Shown piece after piece: positions 27,813 to 35,449 of a stretch of 64,000 nt of DNA; position 1 is the first letter of the stretch, and each line of letters begins with the position of its first letter. Source of the stretch: Fibrobacter sp. UWB5 (GTDB lineage: Bacteria; Fibrobacterota; Fibrobacteria; Fibrobacterales; Fibrobacteraceae); NCBI RefSeq assembly GCF_002210295.1, contig NZ_MWQH01000001.1:744001-808000 (forward strand), given 5' to 3'. A model generated the notes under the pieces. That model saw nothing but the letters and a program-made list of their open reading frames with translations. It was not told the DNA's origin and did no database searches. The position numbers and the translations under genes are program-made.

Positions 27813-28538
27813 ATGAAGGTTGCTGTTCTCGGTTCTACCGGACTTATCGGCAAAAACGTTTTGAAATTGCTCGCACGCCTCCCGCAGGTTGTGCGAGTTT
27901 TTTGCCCTGTACGGAATATCCCGGATTTAAAGGACCTGGGGATTCTGGAAGGTTCGTTCAAGCTCGACTTTAAGCAAGTGGATTTTGAACAAGATAACGA
28001 TGCCTTGCGTCTGTTTTTCTATGCGGGCTTTACCGGTTGCGATGCGGTGGTGTGTTGCCTGGGGACGACCCGAAAGCAGGCGGGGAGCAAGGCCGCTCAA
28101 GAAAAGGTTGACCTGAGGCTTCCGCTCAAGCTTGCGGCGATTGCCAAGAAGGCGGGAGTCAAGAATTTCTTGTGTGTAAGTGCCATGGGAGCCGACAGCC
28201 AGTCGCCGTATTTTTACAACCGCTTAAAGGGCCAGCTCGAAGAAGGCCTGGACATGATGGGCTTTGAAACGCTGACATTGGTGCGACCCTCGCTTTTGCT
28301 CGGAAAGCACAAGGACAGGCGCTTTGGCGAAGAACTTTTGCAAAGGACAATCGGCGCGCACCCGGAATGGATTCCGGCGTTCATACGCCCGGTGCATGCA
28401 GAAACGGTGGCCGCCCATTTGGTGACATCTATTTTGAAACCGCCTACGGACCACGTGTGCGCCACGGACGGAAAAATAGGCAAGCGGATTATCTATAACC
28501 GCGTGCTTGCCAAGACGAAAGTGGATGAGTTGTTCTAG
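27813..28538 (+). CDS. Atypical SDR / NAD(P)-binding protein (TIP30-like)
   Basis: The 241-residue protein has an N-terminal Rossmann motif (VAVLGSTGLIG), a CCLGTTRKQAGS segment typical of the HTATIP2/TIP30-like SDR group, a FLCVSAMGA strand and a Tyr-x3-Lys-like YNRLK. It also resembles small epimerases that bind NAD(P) as regulators. The substrate is unknown. It starts 7 bp after the histidine-phosphatase lipoprotein gene. It converges with the reductase gene downstream with a 3-bp gap and no terminator. Confidence 0.8.
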   Translation: MKVAVLGSTGLIGKNVLKLLARLPQVVRVFCPVRNIPDLKDLGILEGSFKLDFKQVDFEQDNDALRLFFYAGFTGCDAVVCCLGTTRKQAGSKAAQEKVDLRLPLKLAAIAKKAGVKNFLCVSAMGADSQSPYFYNRLKGQLEEGLDMMGFETLTLVRPSLLLGKHKDRRFGEELLQRTIGAHPEWIPAFIRPVHAETVAAHLVTSILKPPTDHVCATDGKIGKRIIYNRVLAKTKVDELF

Positions 28539-28541
28539 CGG

Positions 28542-29744
28542 CTACTTGAACTTCCAGAACTTGTACAGGAACTTCGTTGTCTGAAGGGGCGTCTTGAGGA
28601 AGGCGCTCTTCTTGTATCCGCTCAGTGCGAATCCTTGCAGTACCTTGTAGAGCCCGATTTGGTCTTCGCGGTTGATGGCGAGCAGGAACCTGCGGAACTT
28701 GTATTCGAAGTCGTGCATCTTGCCGAAGTAATCGTAGCAACGCTTTTCGTATTGCTTCAGGAATTCCTTCGAGAGGTTGCCGGCTTTAAGACCTTGGTCT
28801 ACGTATTCGGCGCAGAATCTTCCCGCCCTCATCGCGGCAGCGATACCACCACCCGTGAGCGGGTTGGTGTGGTGGGCGGCATCGCCCACGAGGGCGAAAC
28901 GGTCGAGCGTGTAATCCTTGAGCGTGCTCGAAACCGGAATCACGCCTCCGACGGTATGATTGATCTTGGCGCCCGGGAAAAGTTTTTCGAGCCATTCCAT
29001 CGTGACTTCCAGAATGTTCGGCCTGTTCTTGTTGCTAATCAAAAAGCCTGCGCCGAAATTCGTGACGTTCGATTTCTGCTTCGGGAAACTCCAGATGTAA
29101 CCGTCGTTAATAAAATCGTGGCCTTGCCAGAAGGTCAGGTAGTCGGGCTTGGTCAAAAGGCCTTGCACCTGGATGTCGACACCGGTGCAGGTCTGCATCA
29201 TTTTCTGTCCGCAGTCCAGACCCACCATGCGGCCAATGCGGCTTTCGACGCCATCGGCGGCAATGACCATCTTTGCAAAAATTTCCTGGGTGCCCGTTTC
29301 GGTGACGGCCCCGTTTCCGTCTCCTTTTCCGAGTACGACCCGTACCATGCGTTCGTCGCCTTCGACATTGCCCACGAATTCCGCGCGGGCGCAAGTCTCT
29401 ACTTGGGCGCCATCGTCGGCGGCAAGCTTTGCTAGCCAGGGGTCAAAGATTTCGCGGTTGAGCATGATGCCGGTGGCGGGCTTGGGAACCTCGATATTCA
29501 CGCCGGCGGGGCCATAAATGTAGAGCCCGTTGATAATGCTTTCGATACAGCTCTCGTCAATCGGACCGTAAGTCTGCAAGTCGGCCAGGTTGGTGCTTGC
29601 TTCGCCACAACGTACGGGGTAACCGATTTTTTCACGCTTCTCGAGTAACAGGACCTTGCGACCTGCGCGAGCCAGGTTGCGGGCCGCGACGGAACCGCCT
29701 GGACCTGCGCCAATGACAACGACATCGTAACGGGAATCAAGCAT
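28542..29744 (-). CDS. Geranylgeranyl-reductase-family FAD oxidoreductase
   Basis: The 400-residue flavoprotein has the N-terminal dinucleotide motif VVVIGAGPGGSVAARNLA, the family CGEAS segment near residue 47, the GYIWSFPK substrate-pocket motif (PxxYxWxFP type) and the second FAD motif VGDAAHHTNPLTGGG. Relatives reduce isoprenoid double bonds in archaeal lipids, chlorophyll or menaquinone side chains, using reduced ferredoxin or NADPH. Its start overlaps the end of a ferredoxin gene by 8 bp, so that ferredoxin is the likely electron donor. Menaquinone side-chain saturation is one plausible role; this is inference. Confidence 0.88.
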   Translation of the reverse strand: MLDSRYDVVVIGAGPGGSVAARNLARAGRKVLLLEKREKIGYPVRCGEASTNLADLQTYGPIDESCIESIINGLYIYGPAGVNIEVPKPATGIMLNREIFDPWLAKLAADDGAQVETCARAEFVGNVEGDERMVRVVLGKGDGNGAVTETGTQEIFAKMVIAADGVESRIGRMVGLDCGQKMMQTCTGVDIQVQGLLTKPDYLTFWQGHDFINDGYIWSFPKQKSNVTNFGAGFLISNKNRPNILEVTMEWLEKLFPGAKINHTVGGVIPVSSTLKDYTLDRFALVGDAAHHTNPLTGGGIAAAMRAGRFCAEYVDQGLKAGNLSKEFLKQYEKRCYDYFGKMHDFEYKFRRFLLAINREDQIGLYKVLQGFALSGYKKSAFLKTPLQTTKFLYKFWKFK

Positions 29745-29928
29745 CGTCCACCTCCACGATTTTCAATGCGCCTACAGGGCATGTCCTGGAGCAAACGCCA
29801 CACTTGATGCATTTTTCGTGATCAATCTGCAAATCGAGCCCGTACATATCGAGCGCCATCTTGGGGCATGTCCCCACGCAGCCTGCACAGGCGAGGCAAA
29901 CTTTTCTGTCGTGAACGAGAGTCTTCAT
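29737..29928 (-). CDS. Two-cluster (2[4Fe-4S]) ferredoxin
   Basis: This is a 63-residue protein with two four-Cys motifs, CLACAGCVGTCP and CIKCGVCSRTCP, each typical of a [4Fe-4S] cluster. Its last codons overlap the reductase start by 8 bp, which points to translational coupling and to a function as the electron donor of that flavoprotein. The start is the ATG of MKTLVHDRKVC; no strong ribosome-binding site is visible. A TATATTCT box lies just upstream. The EAL gene ends 57 bp upstream on the same strand, so read-through from it is possible. Confidence 0.92.
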   Translation of the reverse strand: MKTLVHDRKVCLACAGCVGTCPKMALDMYGLDLQIDHEKCIKCGVCSRTCPVGALKIVEVDDA

Positions 29929-29985
29929 TACGTGAGAATATAGCAAAAGAAGATTAATCCGGATTCCTGATTCCAGAATTCGGAA

Positions 29986-31674
29986 TTAATACGTATGATC
30001 GCCAGTCAGTCGCTTCAAGAAATCGTCGCGGACCAGGGGCTTGTCGAACAGGAAGCCTTGGGCGTTCTTGCAGTTGATTCCCTTGAGGTAATCGGCCTGT
30101 TCCTGGGTTTCAACACCTTCGGCGATCACGTCCTTGTCGAGTTCCTGGGCCATCTTGACCACGTTTCTCAGAATGACTTCGTCGTTGGAGTTCGCCTTGC
30201 CGATATTGTTCAACAGCGACTTGTCGATCTTGACGACGCTGACGTTGTAGTCCTTGAGCACGTTCAGGGTCGAATAACCGGTGCCAAAGTCATCGATGGC
30301 CACTCCGATACCATTCTTGCGCATGATGTTGATGAATTTCTGCATGGCTATCGTATCGTCAAAATCGGAGACTTCGGTCAGTTCGATTTCGATGTACTTG
30401 CCGTCGATTTCGTACTTGCTCAAGGTGTTGAGAATGCGGTCGGCAAAGTCTTCGTTGCGCAGGTGCAGCTTCGAGAAGTTCGAAGAAATGCGTACGGGGG
30501 TAATGCCAGCCTTGAGCCAGTCGCTGATATCGCTACAGGCGGTCTCGAAAACGTAGAAGTCCAGTTCGCAGATGGTGCCTTCGCGTTCCAGAATGGGAAT
30601 GAAGTCCATGGGCGGGACGATGGTCTTGTGGCGGACCCAGCGTGCCAGGGCTTCGGCACCGTTGATTTGCTTGTTGTCGAGGCTGACCTTGGGCTGGTAG
30701 AACACGACCAGTTCGCGGTTGCGCATGGCGTTGTGGAATTCAGTCGAGATTTCCCTCTGGTGGATAGACTGAATCTGCATTTCCTTGGTAAAGTACACCA
30801 CGTCGCGGGTTCTGATGATTCTGGCGGCTTGCATGGCGGTTGCACAGTTGTTCAGGGCGTCGCCGACAATGACGTTTTCTTCGATGGGGTAGACACCCAT
30901 GCGCGCCTGGAGGCGGATATTCATGGGCTTGGGGCCCTGGCTTGCGGTCAGTTCGCAAACGGTAAACTTGTCGATGAATTCCTTGTGATGGCTTTTTCTG
31001 GTCAAAACAAAGAAGTTGTCGCCGCCGAGGCGGGCGATCAGTTCCGTGTTGTCGAGGAACTGGAGAATCTGTTTGACGTACATCTTGAGGGCGAGGTCGC
31101 CCACATTGTTGCCCATGGCCTTGTTGATGTACTTGAAATTCTTGAGGTTAATAAAGTGGGCGGTGTAGTCCTTGAGGTTGTCGCCAATGAACTGCTGGGT
31201 GAACGCGAAGATGCCGGCCAGGTTGTATGCCCCGGTCATGGGGTCCGAAATGGCGGCCTTGCGGGTGTTGCCCATGAGCCGTGCACGGCCCGAAAGGATA
31301 AAGAAGTCCCAGCTGAGGAGTTGGATGATTTGCCTTTCGCCGTCGGTAAAGGTGTGCCCCTGGATGGGGTGGGCTTGGAAGGTGAACGATCCCTGCTCGC
31401 CGGTAGTCATGGTCTCGGAAAAGTCCGGGTTGGTGGGCTTTTCGGGGAGGGCCTGCTTGTCGTGGTAGGCGGTAAATTCTCCAGAAAGCCCGTTGGGGGC
31501 AAACTGGCTAACCGGTGCGTAGAAAAGGCAGTTTACATAGCCGATATTTGCATTTTTTGCGAGAGGGGGCAAATTTCGGGCTAAATTGGCGAGAATTTCC
31601 TCTGTACTAAAGACAGGTCCTAAGAGCTTGGACCTAAAATCAAGATACATACTATTGTACAGTGGAATATCCAT
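29986..31674 (-). CDS. c-di-GMP phosphodiesterase with degenerate GGDEF and intact EAL domain
   Basis: The 562-residue protein has an N-terminal region of ~165 residues with no clear family, a GGDEF-like domain whose active-site loop reads GGDNF, and a C-terminal EAL domain. The EAL domain keeps the needed residues: AEALARW, the Asn of SSNFS, IEIELTE, IDDFGTGYS, VVKIDKS and AEGVET. It should therefore hydrolyse c-di-GMP to pGpG, while the GGDNF domain is probably catalytically dead and may bind GTP as a regulator. It has no membrane helix or receiver domain. The start at MDIPLYNS follows GAGGATTTA. A well-spaced TTG-N20-TAAATTTG promoter candidate lies upstream. It is divergent from the nuo operon. 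Confidence 0.9.
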   Translation of the reverse strand: MDIPLYNSMYLDFRSKLLGPVFSTEEILANLARNLPPLAKNANIGYVNCLFYAPVSQFAPNGLSGEFTAYHDKQALPEKPTNPDFSETMTTGEQGSFTFQAHPIQGHTFTDGERQIIQLLSWDFFILSGRARLMGNTRKAAISDPMTGAYNLAGIFAFTQQFIGDNLKDYTAHFINLKNFKYINKAMGNNVGDLALKMYVKQILQFLDNTELIARLGGDNFFVLTRKSHHKEFIDKFTVCELTASQGPKPMNIRLQARMGVYPIEENVIVGDALNNCATAMQAARIIRTRDVVYFTKEMQIQSIHQREISTEFHNAMRNRELVVFYQPKVSLDNKQINGAEALARWVRHKTIVPPMDFIPILEREGTICELDFYVFETACSDISDWLKAGITPVRISSNFSKLHLRNEDFADRILNTLSKYEIDGKYIEIELTEVSDFDDTIAMQKFINIMRKNGIGVAIDDFGTGYSTLNVLKDYNVSVVKIDKSLLNNIGKANSNDEVILRNVVKMAQELDKDVIAEGVETQEQADYLKGINCKNAQGFLFDKPLVRDDFLKRLTGDHTY

Positions 31675-31701
31675 TAAATCCTCAACATACCAAAACCGCG
31701 C

Positions 31702-31732
31702 CAAATTTACAAAAAAAGTACAATGGCTGCAA
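31702..31732 (-). promoter_or_regulatory. Candidate promoter of the EAL gene (TTG-N20-TAAATTTG)
   Basis: On the minus strand TTG (31732-31730) and TAAATTTG (31709-31702) are separated by exactly 20 bp. The box ends 27 bp before the ATG. Confidence 0.55.
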
Positions 31733-31838
31733 GTTTATTTTGGCGGAGTACCACCAAATTCTGTTGTTTCATATTCAATATATCTTTTTTTCCCGGGAAA
31801 AGTGCTCCTTGTCACCATCAAAAAACACTGAAAAATGT

Positions 31839-31854
31839 TAGTTAAATCTAACTA
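31839..31854. promoter_or_regulatory. Short palindrome in the EAL/nuo divergent region
   Basis: TAGTTA and TAACTA are separated by 4 bp in the 290-bp gap between the divergent EAL and nuoB genes. It could be an operator or a weak hairpin; nothing else supports it. Confidence 0.25.
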
Positions 31855-31929
31855 TGGACCGACGGGGGCGGTAATGAATAAAAAACATTTCAAAATGGGC
31901 CTTTTGGATATTCATCCCTCTCACTTTTC

Positions 31930-31937
31930 TATCTTTA
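31930..31937 (+). promoter_or_regulatory. Candidate -7/-10 element of the nuo operon
   Basis: TATCTTTA lies 27 bp before the nuoB ATG and fits TAnnTTT. The nearest upstream TTG is 23 bp away, longer than in the best examples. The following AGAGGT is the probable ribosome-binding site. Confidence 0.4.
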
Positions 31938-31964
31938 CGCACGCATTTAAAGAGGTAACCTCCT

Positions 31965-32600
31965 ATGAGTAATGAGGCAGAAAAGCCGAATTTCATTACG
32001 ACTTCTCTTGACTTTCTCGTCAATTGGGGCCGTACGAACTCCCTATGGCCGTTTCCGTATGGTACGGCATGCTGTGCAATCGAATTCATGAGTACCGAAG
32101 TGGGCCGCTACGACTTGTCTCGTATCGGTTCGGAATACGTTCGCTTTACGCCGCGTCAGTCCGACGTGCTGCTCGTGGCAGGAACGATTTCTTACAAGCA
32201 GGCTCCGATTCTCAAGCGCATGTACGAACAGATGGCAGAACCCCGCTGGGTGATCGCCATGGGCGCCTGCGCCAGCTCCGGCGGTTTCTATGACTGCTAC
32301 TGCACGGTGCCGGGTATCGACCACATTATTCCGGTAGACGTTTATATCGGTGGCTGCCCCTCTCGCCCGGAAGCCTTCTTCGAAGCCATGTTCGACCTTC
32401 AGAAGAAGATCAAGGATGAATCTTATATGAAGCAGCGCGCCGAACGCGTGAAAGACCAGCTCGAAATGATCAAGGCGAAGACCGAACAGGCAAAGGCGGA
32501 AGCCCGTGAATTTGCTCGCGAAAAGACTGCCGAACTCAAGGAATTCGTGACCGAAAAAGAGCAGGAACTTGTCAAGAAAGCCCAGTTCTGGAAGGAGTAA
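31965..32600 (+). CDS. nuoB: NADH-quinone oxidoreductase subunit B, with C-terminal coiled-coil extension
   Basis: This is the peripheral-arm subunit that carries the terminal N2 [4Fe-4S] cluster next to the quinone site. The ligands are visible: the Cys pair in YGTACCAIEF, the Cys of MGACASSGG and the Cys of GGCPSRPEA. The core ends near residue 150. A ~60-residue charged helical tail follows, rich in Lys, Glu and Ala (for example AEAREFAREKTAELKEF), which is not part of the usual fold and probably forms a coiled coil. It is the first gene of the operon; nuoA, normally upstream, is absent. The start codon follows AGAGGT. Confidence 0.96.
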   Translation: MSNEAEKPNFITTSLDFLVNWGRTNSLWPFPYGTACCAIEFMSTEVGRYDLSRIGSEYVRFTPRQSDVLLVAGTISYKQAPILKRMYEQMAEPRWVIAMGACASSGGFYDCYCTVPGIDHIIPVDVYIGGCPSRPEAFFEAMFDLQKKIKDESYMKQRAERVKDQLEMIKAKTEQAKAEAREFAREKTAELKEFVTEKEQELVKKAQFWKE

Positions 32601-32602
32601 TG

Positions 32603-33199
32603 ATGGAATCCGTGATTGACATTCTAGAATCCAAGTTTGGCGCTAAGCGTGATGAAAAGGCCAAGTGGGATGCCTGCGTGGTGGTCCCCAAGGAATTCCT
32701 GCACAATGCAGTCGAATTCTTGAAGAACGACCCGTCGATGCAGTTTGACATGCTCCTGGACTTGGCCGGTATCGACTATCTGACTTACCCGAACCACGAA
32801 GGCCCCCGCTTTGCGGTGAGCTATGCCTTCAAGAGCATGAAGAAGCCGGGCTCTCGCGTCCGTCTTAAGGTGCTGGTCAGCGAAGCCGACCTGAAGGTTC
32901 CGACCATTACCGACCTCTATGCAAGCGCCAACTGGCTCGAACGCGAAGTTTATGACCAATACGGTATCGTGTTCGAAGGCCACCCCGACCTGCGCCGCAT
33001 TTTGAACCATGTTGAATTTGTGGGCCACCCGCTCCGCAAGGATTACCCTGCCCAGAAGCGCCAGTGGCTGTCGACGACCGATTTCTTGATTCCGGAACTG
33101 GAAAAGCGCCTGGAATCCAAGGGCTACAGGATTGTCCAGCGTTCTAAGGAAATCATGCCTGTCGAAGAAGAATATCTTGAAGGGAGTATCAGAGAATGA
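32603..33199 (+). CDS. nuoC: NADH-quinone oxidoreductase subunit C
   Basis: The 198-residue subunit is part of the hydrophilic connecting module of complex I. Family features are FDMLLDLAGIDYL, a beta-rich middle, and the signature SANWLEREVYDQYGIVFEGHPDLRRIL near residue 105. GAAGGAG lies 5 nt before the ATG at 32603; an ATG one codon earlier, overlapping the nuoB stop, is too close to it. The gene overlaps nuoD by 4 bp. Subunits C and D are separate here, not fused as in E. coli. Confidence 0.96.
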   Translation: MESVIDILESKFGAKRDEKAKWDACVVVPKEFLHNAVEFLKNDPSMQFDMLLDLAGIDYLTYPNHEGPRFAVSYAFKSMKKPGSRVRLKVLVSEADLKVPTITDLYASANWLEREVYDQYGIVFEGHPDLRRILNHVEFVGHPLRKDYPAQKRQWLSTTDFLIPELEKRLESKGYRIVQRSKEIMPVEEEYLEGSIRE

Positions 33200-34389
33200 T
33201 CGTACTTGACCCGAATGGCGAAAAGCTGAACCTGATGGCCCTGAACGTGGGCCCGACGCATCCGGCTACTCACCACTGCGTGCGCTTGCTGGCTGCCCTC
33301 GATGGCGAAACCATCGTGGCCGGTGTCCATGAAATCGGCTTTATGCACCGTGGCTTCGAAAAGATGGTCGAACGCGGCACCTGGCAGCAGGTGATCCCTT
33401 ACACCGACCGCTTGAACTACTGCTCTGCAATGATGAACAACATTGCATTCTGCCGCGCTGTCGAAAACATGTACGGTATCGAAATCCCGGAACGCACCAA
33501 GGTGCTCCGCGTGATTGTGAACGAACTCTCCCGTATCAACGACCATTTTATTTGCGTGGCTGCCGCATTCCAGGACTTGGGCGGTACGACTCCGTTCATG
33601 TACGCCTTTAACCCGCGTGAAGAAATCATGCTGATTTGGGAAAAGCTCACGGGCGCACGCCTGACGAACAGCTTTGCCCGCATCGGCGGCCTCTACCGCG
33701 ACAGCTACGACGGCTTCGAAGAAGACGTGCTCGCCGCTTGCAAGTCGGTGGAAAAGGCTCTCAAGGACCTGCATGCCTGCTTGGACCGCAACCGTATCTT
33801 CCTCGACCGTACCGTGGGCGTCGGCAAGATTTCTGCTGAACGCGCTATCAGCTACGGCTGGACCGGTCCGTGTCTCCGTGCTACAGGTGTCGAAAGCGAC
33901 CTCCGCAAGGATGAACCTTACTACGACTACGAAACCTACGACTGGGAAGTCGTGGTCGGCACGCAGGGCGACGCCAACGACCGTCTGCAGGTGCGTCTTG
34001 CCGAAATCGAAGAATCTGTGAAGATTGTGCGCCAGGCCCTGAAGCGCCTCGCTCCGGGCCCGGTCGACATCGTCGACCCACGCATCCGCGTGCCCGCGCA
34101 CAAGCTTGCCTACCAGGACATGGAAGCCCTTATCGGCCGCTTCAAGAGCGTGTACGAAGGCATCCGCGTGCCCGAAGGCGAATACTACTGCGCAAGCGAA
34201 TGCGCTAACGGCGAACTCGGCTTCACCATCGTCTCCGATGGTAGCGGCCACCCGTACCGCATCAAGGTGCGTTCCCCGTCGTTTGCCCATGTGTCTGCAT
34301 TTAACGAACTGGTCGAAGGCCTTACCCTTGCCGACTCTATGGCAACACTGCCTGGCCTCAACATGATTGCTGGAGAACTTGACCGATGA
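33196..34389 (+). CDS. nuoD: NADH-quinone oxidoreductase subunit D (49-kDa type)
   Basis: The 397-residue subunit forms the quinone-binding cavity with NuoB. It has the N-terminal motif LNVGPTHPATHH, EIGFMHRGFEK, PYTDRLNYCS and the ELSRINDH segment, all typical of the family that is related to NiFe-hydrogenase large subunits. The C-terminus ends in GELDR as is usual. Start overlaps nuoC and stop overlaps nuoE (ATGA), indicating translational coupling. Confidence 0.97.
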   Translation: MIVLDPNGEKLNLMALNVGPTHPATHHCVRLLAALDGETIVAGVHEIGFMHRGFEKMVERGTWQQVIPYTDRLNYCSAMMNNIAFCRAVENMYGIEIPERTKVLRVIVNELSRINDHFICVAAAFQDLGGTTPFMYAFNPREEIMLIWEKLTGARLTNSFARIGGLYRDSYDGFEEDVLAACKSVEKALKDLHACLDRNRIFLDRTVGVGKISAERAISYGWTGPCLRATGVESDLRKDEPYYDYETYDWEVVVGTQGDANDRLQVRLAEIEESVKIVRQALKRLAPGPVDIVDPRIRVPAHKLAYQDMEALIGRFKSVYEGIRVPEGEYYCASECANGELGFTIVSDGSGHPYRIKVRSPSFAHVSAFNELVEGLTLADSMATLPGLNMIAGELDR

Positions 34390-35447
34390 CACAACATATT
34401 CAAGGTGCAGTTCAGTTTGTATCGAATAACCATTTGAAGTTCGACGGTCCGAGCGAAGCCATTCCGGCCCTTCCGGATCCGGCGCAGACCTTTGGCCACG
34501 TGCACAAGGCTGTCCCGCAGCCGCCGACCAAGGAAGTGCTCGCCAAGCTCGACACTCCTGAAATCAAGGAACGTTGCGCCGACTTGCTCAGCCGCTACCC
34601 GGTAGGCCAGGGTGCTCTGCTTGAAGTCCTTTGGCTGGTGCAGGGCGTGTTCGGCTGGGTTCCGACCGAAGGTATCCGTTGGGCAGCAAACGTCTGCGGT
34701 TGCGCTCCGGCACATGCTCTCGGCGTCGCTACTTTCTATACCATGTACAACCACGCTCCCAAGGGCAAGTTCCTGTTGCAGTTCTGCCGCAACATCAGCT
34801 GCGCTATCAAGGGAGCCCAGCCGCTGATCAAGTATGTCGAAAACAAGCTCGGCATCAAGAGCGGCGAAACCACTCCCGACGGTATGTTCACGATTCTTCA
34901 GGTGGAATGCCTGGGTAGCTGCGGCAATGGCCCCATGATGCTGGTGAACGACGACTTCGCCACCGACGTGGTTGACGGTCAGCTCAAGATGAAGCGCGGT
35001 ACGACTCTTACCGAAGCAAGCATCGATCGCATTATCGATTGGTGCAAGGCTCACGCCAACAACATGCCGAAGCACGACGTGCTCGGCGGTGTGGTGAAGG
35101 GCCACGGCGGTCACCCCGGTGCTCCGGGCGCAACTGCCAAGCCGCAGGTTGCCGACTATGCTCCGCCTTCTCCGGTCTTGAACGTGAAGGCCGAAGCCGA
35201 CGAAAATGGTGCCACCCTCACTTGGAAGGGCGCTCCGGAATTCACGAAGCTTGTTGTCGAAAAGAAGAACGGCTCCAAGTGGGATGTCGTTGGCGAACCC
35301 GGCGTAAAGGACAAGGCGTTTGTGGACGCTGCCGGTAAGGCTGGCGACGTGTACCGCATGATTGCCACTTCGGGCGAACGCACTGCAAAACCTTCCAAGG
35401 AAGCGGTTACCACCCAGAAGCCCGCGACCGTAGAGGAGGCTAAGTAA
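34386..35447 (+). CDS. nuoE: NADH-quinone oxidoreductase subunit E fused to a fibronectin-III-like tail
   Basis: The usual NuoE part (N1a [2Fe-2S] subunit of the NADH-oxidising module) covers about residues 45-230. The four cluster ligands are in CRNISC and CLGSC. YPVGQGALLEVLWLVQ and ATFYTMY are family motifs. Typical NuoE is 160-180 residues; this protein has 353. After a Pro/Gly/Ala linker, residues ~258-345 read like a fibronectin type III domain (SPVLNVKAEADENGATLTW ... VYRMIATSGER), followed by a Lys/Glu tail. Such a tail on a cytoplasmic respiratory subunit is unusual. The frame is continuous, so it is a true fusion in this sequence. Confidence 0.94.
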   Translation: MTQHIQGAVQFVSNNHLKFDGPSEAIPALPDPAQTFGHVHKAVPQPPTKEVLAKLDTPEIKERCADLLSRYPVGQGALLEVLWLVQGVFGWVPTEGIRWAANVCGCAPAHALGVATFYTMYNHAPKGKFLLQFCRNISCAIKGAQPLIKYVENKLGIKSGETTPDGMFTILQVECLGSCGNGPMMLVNDDFATDVVDGQLKMKRGTTLTEASIDRIIDWCKAHANNMPKHDVLGGVVKGHGGHPGAPGATAKPQVADYAPPSPVLNVKAEADENGATLTWKGAPEFTKLVVEKKNGSKWDVVGEPGVKDKAFVDAAGKAGDVYRMIATSGERTAKPSKEAVTTQKPATVEEAK

Positions 35448-35449
35448 TT

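Noticed and set aside
29995-31584. 529-codon open frame antisense to the EAL gene
   Set aside because: The EAL motifs on the minus strand are unambiguous; the antisense translation is only a codon-bias shadow.
31586-31831. Possible 81-residue gene on the plus strand before nuoB, considered as a missing NuoA
   Set aside because: It overlaps the start and promoter of the EAL gene, has no ribosome-binding site, and shows no three-helix pattern or NuoA motif.
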